From: Candidatus Flavonifractor merdavium
GTDB taxonomy: Bacteria; Bacillota; Clostridia; Oscillospirales; Oscillospiraceae
Direction of reading: 5' to 3'
Length of the DNA stretch: 64,000 nucleotides
Assembly (NCBI GenBank): GCA_019119335.1
Contig: DWXF01000050.1
Location: 62,001 to 126,000 of the forward strand
The notes below the pieces were generated by a model. That model did not search any database and had not been told where the DNA came from. It worked only from the letters and a program-made list of their open reading frames with translations. The translations under genes and the position numbers were made by a program. Positions 1 to 6,645 of the stretch are shown piece by piece; the first letter of the stretch is position 1; every line of letters begins with the position of its first letter.

Positions 1-235
1 CCCCCTCCAGCAAAGGGGCCAGCACCCCGGCGGCCAGCTCCAGGGCTCCCGAGGCTCGGAGCATATACACCGCCGGCAGCAGGATCACCAGAGCGGGCAC
101 GATACGCAGCAGCACCCCCAGCCCCTCCCTGGCTCCGGCCAGCAGGCCGTCGTACACGTCCACCCCTCTGGCCATTCCGTACAGGGCCACCCCAGCCAGC
201 AGCAGGGGCACCACCATGTTGATCGCCAAGCCCAT
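1..235 (-). CDS. spmB: Spore maturation protein B (partial, C-terminus off window)
   Basis: Only the first 78 codons are present; the gene runs off the left edge. The visible N-terminus is hydrophobic (starts MGLAINMVVPLLLAGVALYG) and matches the nucleoside-recognition (Gate) membrane domain of SpmB. The ATG lies 3 nt after the spmA stop, with the GGAGG of the spmA 3' end as ribosome-binding site, so the two are translationally linked. SpmA and SpmB are known in Bacillus to be needed for normal spore core dehydration and heat resistance; the molecular activity is not established. The identification rests on the start of the sequence plus the spmA neighbour. Confidence 0.82.
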   Translation of the reverse strand, partial: MGLAINMVVPLLLAGVALYGMARGVDVYDGLLAGAREGLGVLLRIVPALVILLPAVYMLRASGALELAAGVLAPLLEG

Positions 236-238
236 CCC

Positions 239-817
239 CTACCTCCTCCACACTTTGCCCAGCAGCCAGGCCGCCGTGATCCCCACGCTCACCGACAGGG
301 CGGAGGCCAGCCACACCGCCGGCAGGATGTCGAAGGGAGTGGCGCACCCCGCCGCCGCCCGCACCCCCGCCACGGTGGTGGGGATGAGCTGGATGGAGGC
401 GGTGTTGCACACCACCAGCATGCAAAGCCCGTCGGAGGCCACTCCGGGAGAGCGGCGGCTCATCAGCCGGGCGGCCTCCATACCCAGCGGGGTGGCGGCG
501 TTGCCCAGCCCCAGCAGGTTGGCGGACACATTGGCGGAGATATGGTCCATCACCGCCTTGTCCCGGGCAAACTCCGGGTAAAGCCGCCTGAGCAGAGGCC
601 GCAGCAGCCTGGACAGCCCCTCCGACAGGCCGGAGCGGCGCATCACCTCCATTACCCCCATCCACAGGCAGAGTACCCCCGCCATGGACAGACACAGCTC
701 CACCGCCGCCCCTGCTCCCTCTACTGCCGCAGCCGCTACCTGAGACCCGTTGCCCAAAGCCAGTCCACACAGGATGGACACCACCACCATCCCCGTCCAG
801 ATCACCGCCATCGCCAT
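239..817 (-). CDS. spmA: Spore maturation protein A
   Basis: About 192 aa, the usual SpmA length. It is an integral membrane protein with a Gate/nucleoside-recognition domain: hydrophobic segments near residues 2-25 and 35-60, and a conserved central stretch containing NVSANLLGLGNAATPLG, typical of SpmA. A possible upstream ATG at 844 has no ribosome-binding site. I chose the ATG at 817 because AAAGGAGGGG sits about 6 nt before it. It forms an operon with spmB and is divergent from the AbrB-type regulator. The family role is spore maturation and core dehydration during late sporulation. Confidence 0.88.
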   Translation of the reverse strand: MAMAVIWTGMVVVSILCGLALGNGSQVAAAAVEGAGAAVELCLSMAGVLCLWMGVMEVMRRSGLSEGLSRLLRPLLRRLYPEFARDKAVMDHISANVSANLLGLGNAATPLGMEAARLMSRRSPGVASDGLCMLVVCNTASIQLIPTTVAGVRAAAGCATPFDILPAVWLASALSVSVGITAAWLLGKVWRR

Positions 818-929
818 GGCCTTCCCCTCCTTTTCACCTTTCATCTATACGGGCTGTCCCCCTAAAACATGCCAAAATTTCCATACTCATGAGTTCACAT
901 AAAGTTTTGTTAACATTCCCGTTTTTTGA

Positions 930-957
930 TTGACAATTGAATACGATATGTTATAAT
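930..957 (+). promoter_or_regulatory. Sigma-A type promoter of the AbrB-like gene
   Basis: Perfect -35 TTGACA at 930-935 and perfect -10 TATAAT at 952-957, separated by 16 nt. The flank is very AT-rich compared with the surrounding genome. The start codon follows about 65 nt downstream, preceded by GGGAAAGGAAG. Confidence 0.85.
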
Positions 958-1022
958 GATGTCAGTTTCTTGATAATGAAGGGAAATTATGGGAATCCAT
1001 AGGGAAAGGAAGTAGCTAACAT

Positions 1023-1265
1023 ATGAAATCGACCGGCATTGTGCGCAAGGTAGACGAGCTGGGGCGGATTGTCCTGCCCATCGAACTGCGCCGTACCCTG
1101 GACATTGCGGAAAAGGACTCTCTGGAGATCTATGTGGACGGGTCCTCCATTGTACTGAAAAAGTACCAGCCCGCCTGCATTTTCTGCGACGACGCCAAGG
1201 ATGTCATCAACTTCAAGGGGAAGAATGTCTGCCCCAACTGCATCCGGGAGCTGCAGTTAAAATAA
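1023..1265 (+). CDS. AbrB/SpoVT-family transcriptional regulator with C-terminal zinc knuckle
   Basis: 80 aa. Residues 1-48 are an AbrB-type swapped-hairpin DNA-binding domain (start MKSTGIVRKVDELGRIVLPI), as in the transition-state regulators AbrB, Abh and SpoVT. The tail carries C52xxC55 and C70xxC73, which probably bind one zinc ion; classical B. subtilis AbrB lacks this. It has its own strong sigma-A promoter and a terminator directly downstream, so it is monocistronic. Its position divergent from spmAB fits a stationary-phase or sporulation regulator, but its targets cannot be read from the sequence. Confidence 0.88.
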   Translation: MKSTGIVRKVDELGRIVLPIELRRTLDIAEKDSLEIYVDGSSIVLKKYQPACIFCDDAKDVINFKGKNVCPNCIRELQLK

Positions 1266-1281
1266 GGTAACTTTTCAGAAA

Positions 1282-1317
1282 AAAACCCCTTGCCTTTTGA
1301 GAAAGGCGAGGGGTTTT
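1282..1317 (+). terminator. Rho-independent terminator after the AbrB-like gene
   Basis: Stem AAAACCCCTTGCCTTT / AAAGGCGAGGGGTTTT (one T-G wobble) with a short TGAG-type loop and T-rich 3' side, 17 nt after the stop. The A-run on the 5' arm makes it usable in both directions. A second small hairpin (ATTCATT / AATGAAT, 1328-1346) follows and may help end the minus-strand rsmI transcript. Confidence 0.85.
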
Positions 1318-1413
1318 ATATGCTTTTATTCATTTTTTCAATGAATATCTTCCAAATTATTCGCTTTTCGTTATATTACGTTTCGTAATAATTTGTTCAT
1401 AAATACGTACATT

Positions 1414-2247
1414 CTAGCCCTTCCCCACCGCCAGATCATAGAGCTGATTTTTGGGCAATCCGGTCTCTTTGGCGGCCAGCTTTACCGCGTCCCGGAGGGA
1501 GCGGCCCTCTGCCCGCAGCCGGTCCACCAGGGCCAGCCCGTCCTCCAGGGTGATGGCCTCCTCCACGCGCTCGGGTGCTCCCTCCACCACCAGCACGAAC
1601 TCCCCGCGGGGGGGATTGTCGGCATACCACCGGACGGCCTCCCCCAGGGTGGTGCGGCGCACCTCCTCGTGGAGCTTGGTCAGCTCCCGGCACAGGGAGA
1701 TCCGCCGGTCGGGACCAAAGGCCGCCGTCAGATCATCCAGGGTGGCAGTCAGCTTGTGGGGGGCCTCATAGAAGATCATGGTCCGCCGCTCCCCCGCCAG
1801 TTCCTCCAGATGGGCCCGGCGGTTTTTCTTGTTCATGGCCAGAAACCCCTCAAAGGTAAACCGGCCAGTGGGCAGGCCGGAGGCCGCCAGGGCGGTAACC
1901 AGGGCGCAGGGACCGGGGATGGACACCACATCCACCCCGTTCTGGGCGCACAGGGCCACCAGCTCCTCCCCCGGGTCGGAGATGGCGGGAGTACCCGCGT
2001 CGGTGACCAGGGCGCAGCTCTCCCCCGCCAGCAGGCGGTCCAGCACCGCCTGGCCCCCTGCCTCGGTGTTGTGGCGGTAGTAGGAGAGCAGGGGCTTTTT
2101 CAGCCCCAGGTGGTTGAGTAGCTTCAGGGTCACACGGGTGTCCTCGGCGGCAATGAAGTCCACCTCTGCCAGCGTGTCCGCCATTCTTTGGGAGATGTCC
2201 CCCAGGTTTCCGATGGGGGTGGGTACTAAATATAAGGTTCCGGCCAT
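1414..2247 (-). CDS. rsmI: 16S rRNA (cytidine1402-2'-O)-methyltransferase
   Basis: 277 aa, normal RsmI length, with tetrapyrrole-methylase fold. Hallmarks: PTPIGNLGD (9-17), AAEDTR (33-38), VTDAGTPAISDPG (81-93) and GPCALVTALAASGL (112-125). RsmI uses S-adenosylmethionine to methylate the ribose of C1402 in the decoding centre of 16S rRNA, which tunes P-site fidelity. The ATG is 1 nt after the stop of the upstream methyltransferase gene, with GGAGGG as ribosome-binding site. It is last in a five-gene minus-strand operon. Confidence 0.95.
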   Translation of the reverse strand: MAGTLYLVPTPIGNLGDISQRMADTLAEVDFIAAEDTRVTLKLLNHLGLKKPLLSYYRHNTEAGGQAVLDRLLAGESCALVTDAGTPAISDPGEELVALCAQNGVDVVSIPGPCALVTALAASGLPTGRFTFEGFLAMNKKNRRAHLEELAGERRTMIFYEAPHKLTATLDDLTAAFGPDRRISLCRELTKLHEEVRRTTLGEAVRWYADNPPRGEFVLVVEGAPERVEEAITLEDGLALVDRLRAEGRSLRDAVKLAAKETGLPKNQLYDLAVGKG

Positions 2248-2248
2248 G

Positions 2249-2890
2249 TCAATCCCTCCGGTTCATCAAGTGTACGGGCAGCACCGTCAGGCCCGGCCTG
2301 CCCTGCCGCACCCCCTCCACCAGGGCGACGGAAGGAGGATTGTCCGGCCCGTGCTGCACCAGCTGGAGCCGCTTGGGCTCCATGCCGTGGGCGGTCAGGC
2401 AGGCGAACAGCTCCGCCAGCCGCTCCGGCCGGCAGCTCAGAGCGAACCGGCCTCCATTTTTCAACAGCCGCCCGGCGGCGGCGCACCAGGGCTCCAGGCC
2501 GTCAGCCGCCATTCGGGCCGGGCCGCCGGAGGCCCCCCGCCCCGCCTGGAAGTAGGGCGGGTTGCAGATCACCAGGGAGGCCGCCCCGGTAGGCAGAGCC
2601 AACGCTCCAATATCCCCGGTGAGGATCTCCCCCGCCAGGCCGTTTTCCCACAGATTCTCCCGGGCCAGGGCGCTGTCCTCGGGGGAGAGCTCCACCCCAG
2701 TGAGGGTGAGGTCCTGCTCCCGTCCGGCCAGCAGCAGAAGCAGCGCCCCCGCCCCGCAGCCCAAGTCCCACACCTTGTCCCCCCGCCGCAGGGTGGCGAA
2801 GGCGGCCAGCAGCAGGCTGTCCTGCCCCAAGGGAAAGCAGGTGTCCGACTGGCGGTAGACATAAGGGCCCAGCCGCTCCGGGGCCCTCAC
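2249..2890 (-). CDS. TrmN6-like tRNA1(Val) (adenine37-N6)-methyltransferase
   Basis: 213 aa class I SAM-dependent methyltransferase. The SAM-binding motif DLGCGAG is near residues 42-48 and the amino-methyltransferase catalytic motif NPPY at 110-113. This architecture and the position next to rsmI match the YfiC/YabB (TrmN6) family, which makes N6-methyladenosine 37 in tRNA1(Val). I chose the GTG start at 2890 because it overlaps the Nudix stop as GTGA; in-frame ATG codons further upstream would lie inside the Nudix gene. The substrate is inferred from the family, not shown. Confidence 0.82.
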   Translation of the reverse strand: MRAPERLGPYVYRQSDTCFPLGQDSLLLAAFATLRRGDKVWDLGCGAGALLLLLAGREQDLTLTGVELSPEDSALARENLWENGLAGEILTGDIGALALPTGAASLVICNPPYFQAGRGASGGPARMAADGLEPWCAAAGRLLKNGGRFALSCRPERLAELFACLTAHGMEPKRLQLVQHGPDNPPSVALVEGVRQGRPGLTVLPVHLMNRRD

Positions 2891-3492
2891 CCCATATCCT
2901 CCAGCAGACGGCGGGTGATCCGGCCGGTGAGGCCCCATATGGGGTGGTCCGGCCAGTCGTAGATGGGCACAGTTACCTTGCCGCCCCGCCAGCGGTAGCC
3001 CCTGGGAAAGCCCACCCGCTCATAGGGAAAATCCTCCCCCACCTGGGGCACCAGGTCGTAGCTGTACACCGCCGGAGGGTGGGCCAGCAGCCAGTTCACC
3101 GGCACGGTAAAGACCTCCTTCACCTCCGCCGGACTGGGGCATACTGCCGCGGCAGGGTCCACCACCCCCAGGAAGGGGTGTATGACAAATCCCCCCTGGT
3201 GGGTGAGCAGATCCAGGGGCGCGATGAGCTCCACCGCCGCCTGGGGGATGCCCAGCTCCTCCCAGGTCTCCCGGAGGGCGCAGTCCGACGGGGTCTCCCC
3301 CGCCTCCACCCTGCCGCCGGGAAAGCATACCTCCCCCGGCTGGCGGCCCAGAGCGTCGGCGCGCACCTCGTACAGCAGGCACAGTCCCTCCGGCCGCTCC
3401 ACCAGGGGTACCAGCACCCCATAGCTGGCCTTCATATCCTGGATGCCGGGCACATGGCCCGCCCACTTTTCTCGAAATTCCTGTACAGTCAT
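2887..3492 (-). CDS. NUDIX hydrolase, CoA-pyrophosphatase-like
   Basis: 201 aa. A complete Nudix box (G-x5-E-x7-REUxEExGU) spans residues 60-82: GGRVEAGETPSDCALRETW followed by EELGI. Just before it, LLYEVRADALGRQPGEVCFP resembles the UPF0035 signature of NudL/CoAse proteins, which hydrolyse coenzyme A and related dinucleoside diphosphates. Metal (Mg/Mn) is bound by the box glutamates. It overlaps the upstream gene by ATGA and the downstream gene by GTGA, so translation is coupled. Substrate assignment is by family only. Confidence 0.85.
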   Translation of the reverse strand: MTVQEFREKWAGHVPGIQDMKASYGVLVPLVERPEGLCLLYEVRADALGRQPGEVCFPGGRVEAGETPSDCALRETWEELGIPQAAVELIAPLDLLTHQGGFVIHPFLGVVDPAAAVCPSPAEVKEVFTVPVNWLLAHPPAVYSYDLVPQVGEDFPYERVGFPRGYRWRGGKVTVPIYDWPDHPIWGLTGRITRRLLEDMG

Positions 3493-4112
3493 AGCTCCTC
3501 CATCCAGCGGACAAGCGCCTCATAAAACCGGCCCACATGAACGCCGTCCAGCAGGCGGTGGTTCAGCTCCAGGCTGAGGTTCAAGCAGGTGCGCGCCCCC
3601 TGCTCCTCCCACCGCCCCCATGCCGCCCGGGGGATCGAGTCCCAGGGGCGCAGATCCTTTTCGTTGGTCAAGGACGTAAGGGGAAACCAGGGCAGGCAGG
3701 TGAAATAGATCAGCGCGTCCTCATCCCAGGGCCCCTGGGTGATGAACTCCGTCTGAACCGCTGCCTGCGCCCTGGCCTGGCGGCAAAAGTCCGCCATGTC
3801 GTCTCCCGCATCCAGGGTAATGATGCGGAACAGTTCGCTCCCCGATTCCAAATGAGTGAAGCTGGGCACCAGGCGCTCATGGTAAACAATCTCACCCTGC
3901 CGGTCCTTATAGTGGAATGCCTCCACCGACTCCATGGCCTTCGTCACGCCGTACACCATGGCATGGTAAAAAGACAGGCCCCGGGCCTTGCAGCAGTTCC
4001 GCAGGGCGGTCACCTCCACCGGAAAGCTGAGGGTGTAAAAGGGGTCGGACATGGGCGCAAAAAAGTCATAGTGGTCCCGCCGGGGCCAGCTCTGTTTGTC
4101 AATGCGGCGCAT
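3489..4112 (-). CDS. Chloramphenicol acetyltransferase-like protein
   Basis: 207 aa, slightly shorter than classical CAT (about 215). The N-terminus (WPRRDHYDFF) and the catalytic block NHRLLDGVHVGRF (184-196, general-base His185 and structural Asp189) match type A CAT, a trimeric acetyl-CoA-dependent O-acetyltransferase. Many chromosomal CAT homologues in Clostridia have no proven resistance role, so activity on chloramphenicol is possible but unproven. It lies in an operon behind an XRE regulator and overlaps the Nudix gene by 4 nt. Base composition is like its neighbours, with no sign of recent transfer. Confidence 0.82.
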   Translation of the reverse strand: MRRIDKQSWPRRDHYDFFAPMSDPFYTLSFPVEVTALRNCCKARGLSFYHAMVYGVTKAMESVEAFHYKDRQGEIVYHERLVPSFTHLESGSELFRIITLDAGDDMADFCRQARAQAAVQTEFITQGPWDEDALIYFTCLPWFPLTSLTNEKDLRPWDSIPRAAWGRWEEQGARTCLNLSLELNHRLLDGVHVGRFYEALVRWMEEL

Positions 4113-4113
4113 G

Positions 4114-4329
4114 CTATTCCTCCCGGCCCAGCAAATAATCGGTGGTTACATGAAAATAGTCAGCCAGAGCCATCAGCGTCAGAGAGGGAACATTGATATA
4201 TCCGTACTCCATCCGCTGATAGTGCCGGTCTGTGCAATTCAAAAACTGGGCCATATCTACCTGTCGCAGATGCTCCCGTTTCCGCAGCTCTTTCAGCCGT
4301 TTCCCAAACGGCTCCATAATTTTTTCCAT
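4114..4329 (-). CDS. XRE-family helix-turn-helix regulator
   Basis: 71 aa, essentially a single Cro/CI-type HTH domain: KRLKELRKREHLRQVDMAQF, then a recognition helix and the typical YxxxPSLxxLxxLADYFxVTxDYLLG ending. The ATG at 4329 is preceded by AAGGGGG at a suitable distance; an upstream in-frame ATG at 4356 lacks one and falls in the promoter region of the divergent gene. The stop is 1 nt from the CAT start, so it heads the operon. It probably represses itself and the divergent small gene through the palindrome between them. Confidence 0.85.
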   Translation of the reverse strand: MEKIMEPFGKRLKELRKREHLRQVDMAQFLNCTDRHYQRMEYGYINVPSLTLMALADYFHVTTDYLLGREE

Positions 4330-4344
4330 ATTGGCAAGGCCCCC

Positions 4345-4373
4345 TTGACATGACATTTAATGTGGTGCATAAT
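4345..4373 (+). promoter_or_regulatory. Sigma-A promoter with internal palindrome, candidate XRE operator
   Basis: -35 TTGACA (4345-4350), 17-nt spacer, -10 CATAAT (4368-4373). The spacer contains the perfect inverted repeat ACATT-T-AATGT at 4353-4363, placed where a bound repressor would block RNA polymerase. The adjacent divergent gene encodes an XRE regulator, the obvious candidate to bind it. Confidence 0.75.
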
Positions 4374-4397
4374 AAACACGACATAGGAGGTGGTGTC

Positions 4398-4616
4398 ATG
4401 ACCGACTTTATGGAATTCCTCTATCAACACTACATTCGGCCCTATGTGGAGGCTCAGCCCAAAGACGATGGGGACACCTTCCGGGCCTCGCTCTGTGAAA
4501 ATAACCAGACTGCCGAAACCCGCAAGGACGTGGAGGCGGTGGTGGCCTTCGCCGCCACCCACGCCTTTTTGCTGGGTCTGCGCACCGGATCGGGACTGGC
4601 GCAGGCTGGCCAGTGA
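4398..4616 (+). CDS. Small conserved-type protein of unknown function
   Basis: 72 aa, soluble, acidic, no membrane segment or known motif. The start is fixed by GGAGGTGGTGTCATG; a further upstream in-frame ATG at 4350 would lie in the promoter. Helix-forming sequence throughout (N-terminus MTDFMEFLYQHYIRPYVEAQ). I do not recognise a named domain. It is divergent from, and possibly controlled by, the XRE regulator. It is followed by a hairpin-rich intergenic region that may end its transcript. Confidence 0.72.
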   Translation: MTDFMEFLYQHYIRPYVEAQPKDDGDTFRASLCENNQTAETRKDVEAVVAFAATHAFLLGLRTGSGLAQAGQ

Positions 4617-4635
4617 GGCAACGTGCCTCCGGCGG

Positions 4636-4840
4636 ACCCCTTTCCACCGGCGGAAAGGGGTAAAAGGCCGGCAGGAGAGCAACCTGGGGGAGATTCCAAA
4701 GATGGGGGAACCGCAGTTCCCCCTCTTTGGTCGCTTCAAGGGGTGGGGTGTCGGGGCGGGGGAAATCGAAATCCCCCGCCCTGACCCTTTCTTTCCCGCC
4801 GCTTTCTTTGGAAAGAAAGCGGTGCCGCCGGAGGCACCGC
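4636..4840. repeat. Cluster of five intergenic hairpins (palindromic repeat mosaic)
   Basis: The 234-bp gap between the small gene and nrdG is packed with inverted repeats. H1: ACCCCTTTCC / GGAAAGGGGT at 4636-4661. H2: CCAAAGA-T-GGGGGAAC / GTTCCCCCTCTTTGG at 4696-4730. H3: 14-bp stem with one wobble, core GGGCGGGGGA / TCCCCCGCCC, at 4750-4785. H4: CCGCTTTCTTT / AAAGAAAGCGG at 4799-4822. H5: GCGGTGCC / GGCACCGC at 4819-4840, overlapping H4. No coding signal was seen here. It looks like a mosaic of dispersed palindromic elements; copy number elsewhere cannot be judged from this window. Confidence 0.8.
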
Positions 4841-4850
4841 CTCCTATCCG

Positions 4851-5378
4851 CTACGACTCCGGCCGGACGAAATGGGCCAACGGATCAGGCCGGGACCAGA
4901 GGACCACCTTCCCTTCCTGTCTGCTCTGCTTCACGTCGATGAGCCGCTGATTGGAACTTCCCCGGAACAGGGCCTCATAGGACTTTTCCGCCAGCAGGAA
5001 GGGTCCGTCCACCAGCACGTCGGTGAGCTCCAACAGCTCCAGGGCCCCGGGCAGGTCCCCTTCCAGCAATCTCTCATAAGTATACCCCGTATACACCCAC
5101 ACGTTCAAGCCTTTTTCCCGGGCAATCCGGGCCAGGGCGGCGCACTCCGCCCCCTGGCAGAAGGGCTCCCCGCCGGAGAGGGTGAGGCCGTCGGTGAGGG
5201 GATTTTTCCCCATCTGTTCCGCCAGCTCGGCCACGCTGGTCTCCCGGCCTGCCGCCGGATCATGGGTGTCCGGGTTGTGACAGCCGGGACAGTGATGGGG
5301 ACAGCCTTGGGTAAAAACGGTAAACCGCAGGCCGGGGCCGTCCACAATGGAGTCGGACACGGTATTGGCAATGCGCAT
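4851..5378 (-). CDS. nrdG: Anaerobic ribonucleoside-triphosphate reductase activating protein
   Basis: 175 aa radical SAM enzyme. The iron-sulfur cluster motif CPHHCPGC (C26, C30, C33) is present, with a TLSGGEPF motif for SAM binding further on, and a length typical of NrdG. It generates the glycyl radical on NrdD, the class III ribonucleotide reductase encoded about 1.3 kb upstream in the same direction. A 23S rRNA methyltransferase gene and a strong terminator hairpin lie between the two, an unusual break in the common nrdD-nrdG pair. Confidence 0.94.
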   Translation of the reverse strand: MRIANTVSDSIVDGPGLRFTVFTQGCPHHCPGCHNPDTHDPAAGRETSVAELAEQMGKNPLTDGLTLSGGEPFCQGAECAALARIAREKGLNVWVYTGYTYERLLEGDLPGALELLELTDVLVDGPFLLAEKSYEALFRGSSNQRLIDVKQSRQEGKVVLWSRPDPLAHFVRPES

Positions 5379-5400
5379 TTTGAAAACCTGCCTTTTGAAA

Positions 5401-5426
5401 AAACGGGCTGCCTCGGCAGCCCGTTT
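5401..5426 (-). terminator. Terminator hairpin between rlm methyltransferase and nrdG
   Basis: Stem AAACGGGCTGC / GCAGCCCGTTT around a CTCG loop, with A/T runs on both sides, so it can act in both directions. It starts only 3 nt from the methyltransferase stop and lies about 22 nt upstream of nrdG, so nrdG expression must come from read-through or a separate promoter. Confidence 0.85.
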
Positions 5427-5429
5427 TGT

Positions 5430-6632
5430 TTATTGGTCGTCCACCACCTGGAAGATATAGAACTTCAGATAGAGAGACTGGTCTGCCCCCCACAGCACCG
5501 GATGGTCGGGGGACTGGGTGCGGTACTCCACCTGCCGCAGGCGGCGTTTGGCGTCCCGGGCGGCCTCCCCAATGGTCTTGGTAAACAGCTCGGGGGTCAT
5601 GAAGTGGGAGCAGGAACAGGTGGCCAGATAGCCTCCGTTTTTCACCAGGCGGATGCCCCGCAGATTGATCTCCCGGTATCCGGTGACCGCCTTTTTCACC
5701 GAGGCCCGGGACTTGGTAAAGGCGGGCGGGTCCAGGATCACCAGGTCGAACCGCTCCCCCCGCTTCTCCAGCTCAGGCAGCAGCTCAAACACGTCGTGGC
5801 ACTCAAACCGCACCCGGTCGCTCATGCCGTTCAATTCCGCGTTGCGGGTGGCCAGGTCCACCCCCAGCTGGGAGGCGTCCACCCCCAGCACCTCGTTTGC
5901 CCCGCCCTTGGCGGCGTTGAGGGCGAAGGCCCCGGTGTGGGTGAAGCAGTCCAGCACCTTCCCGCCCCTCGCCAACGGCTGGATCGCCAGCCGGTTGTAC
6001 TTCTGGTCCAGGAAGAAGCCGGTCTTTTGCCCCTCGGCCACATCCACCAGATAGCGCACCCCGTTTTCCACGATCTCCACCACCGGGTCGAAGGCTTCGG
6101 TCAGGAAGCCCTTCACCCGCTCCATGCCCTCCTTGAGGCGCACCTTGGCATCGCTGCGCTCGTAGATGCCCCGGATAAAGACCCCGTCCTCCTCCAGGAT
6201 TTCCACCAGCAGCCTCAAAATGGTGGATTTCAGCCTGTCAATGCCCAGAGCCAGGGACTCCACCACCAGCACGTCGGAAAACTTGTCCACCACCAGGCCG
6301 GGGAGGAAGTCGGCCTCCCCAAAGATGATGCGGCAGGAGGAGGTGTCCACGGTGTCCTTCCGGTACTGCCACGCAGCCCGGACACGGCCCTCCAGAAAGG
6401 CCTCGTCAATGACGGTGCCCGGCTTCCGGGACAGGGCCCGCACGGCAATGGTGGAGGCCCGGTTGAGAAAGCCCACCCCCAGGGGGTAGCCGTTGTAGTC
6501 CTCAATGGCCACCACGTCCCCGTCGGCAGGGTCGCCCAGAATTTCACTTATCTCATTGTCGTAGATCCAGGGGCCGCCGGCCTTGAAGGCCCGGCCCTCC
6601 CCCCGTTTCAGACGGATGCTTGCTTGTGTCAT
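5430..6632 (-). CDS. RlmI/RlmK-type 23S rRNA (cytosine-C5)-methyltransferase
   Basis: 400 aa. An N-terminal PUA-like domain (about residues 1-75, start MTQASIRLKRGEGRAFKAGG) is followed by a Rossmann methyltransferase domain with the SAM motif DCFTHTGAFALNAA, the catalytic LDPPAF motif and a late CSCSH segment carrying the nucleophilic cysteine. This is the domain order of RlmI, which makes m5C1962 in 23S rRNA. The start was chosen at the last of three nearby ATGs because a GAGG lies in spacing range. It sits between nrdD and nrdG. Confidence 0.88.
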   Translation of the reverse strand: MTQASIRLKRGEGRAFKAGGPWIYDNEISEILGDPADGDVVAIEDYNGYPLGVGFLNRASTIAVRALSRKPGTVIDEAFLEGRVRAAWQYRKDTVDTSSCRIIFGEADFLPGLVVDKFSDVLVVESLALGIDRLKSTILRLLVEILEEDGVFIRGIYERSDAKVRLKEGMERVKGFLTEAFDPVVEIVENGVRYLVDVAEGQKTGFFLDQKYNRLAIQPLARGGKVLDCFTHTGAFALNAAKGGANEVLGVDASQLGVDLATRNAELNGMSDRVRFECHDVFELLPELEKRGERFDLVILDPPAFTKSRASVKKAVTGYREINLRGIRLVKNGGYLATCSCSHFMTPELFTKTIGEAARDAKRRLRQVEYRTQSPDHPVLWGADQSLYLKFYIFQVVDDQ

Positions 6633-6645
6633 GGACCTCATCCTC

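Noticed and set aside
885..894. ACTCATGAGT palindrome between spmA and the AbrB-like gene
   Set aside because: Ten bases only, no second copy nearby, no clear relation to a promoter.
3489..4112. The CAT-like gene as an acquired resistance gene
   Set aside because: It sits inside a coupled housekeeping-type operon with the same base composition and no mobile element, so it is treated as a chromosomal homologue of uncertain activity.
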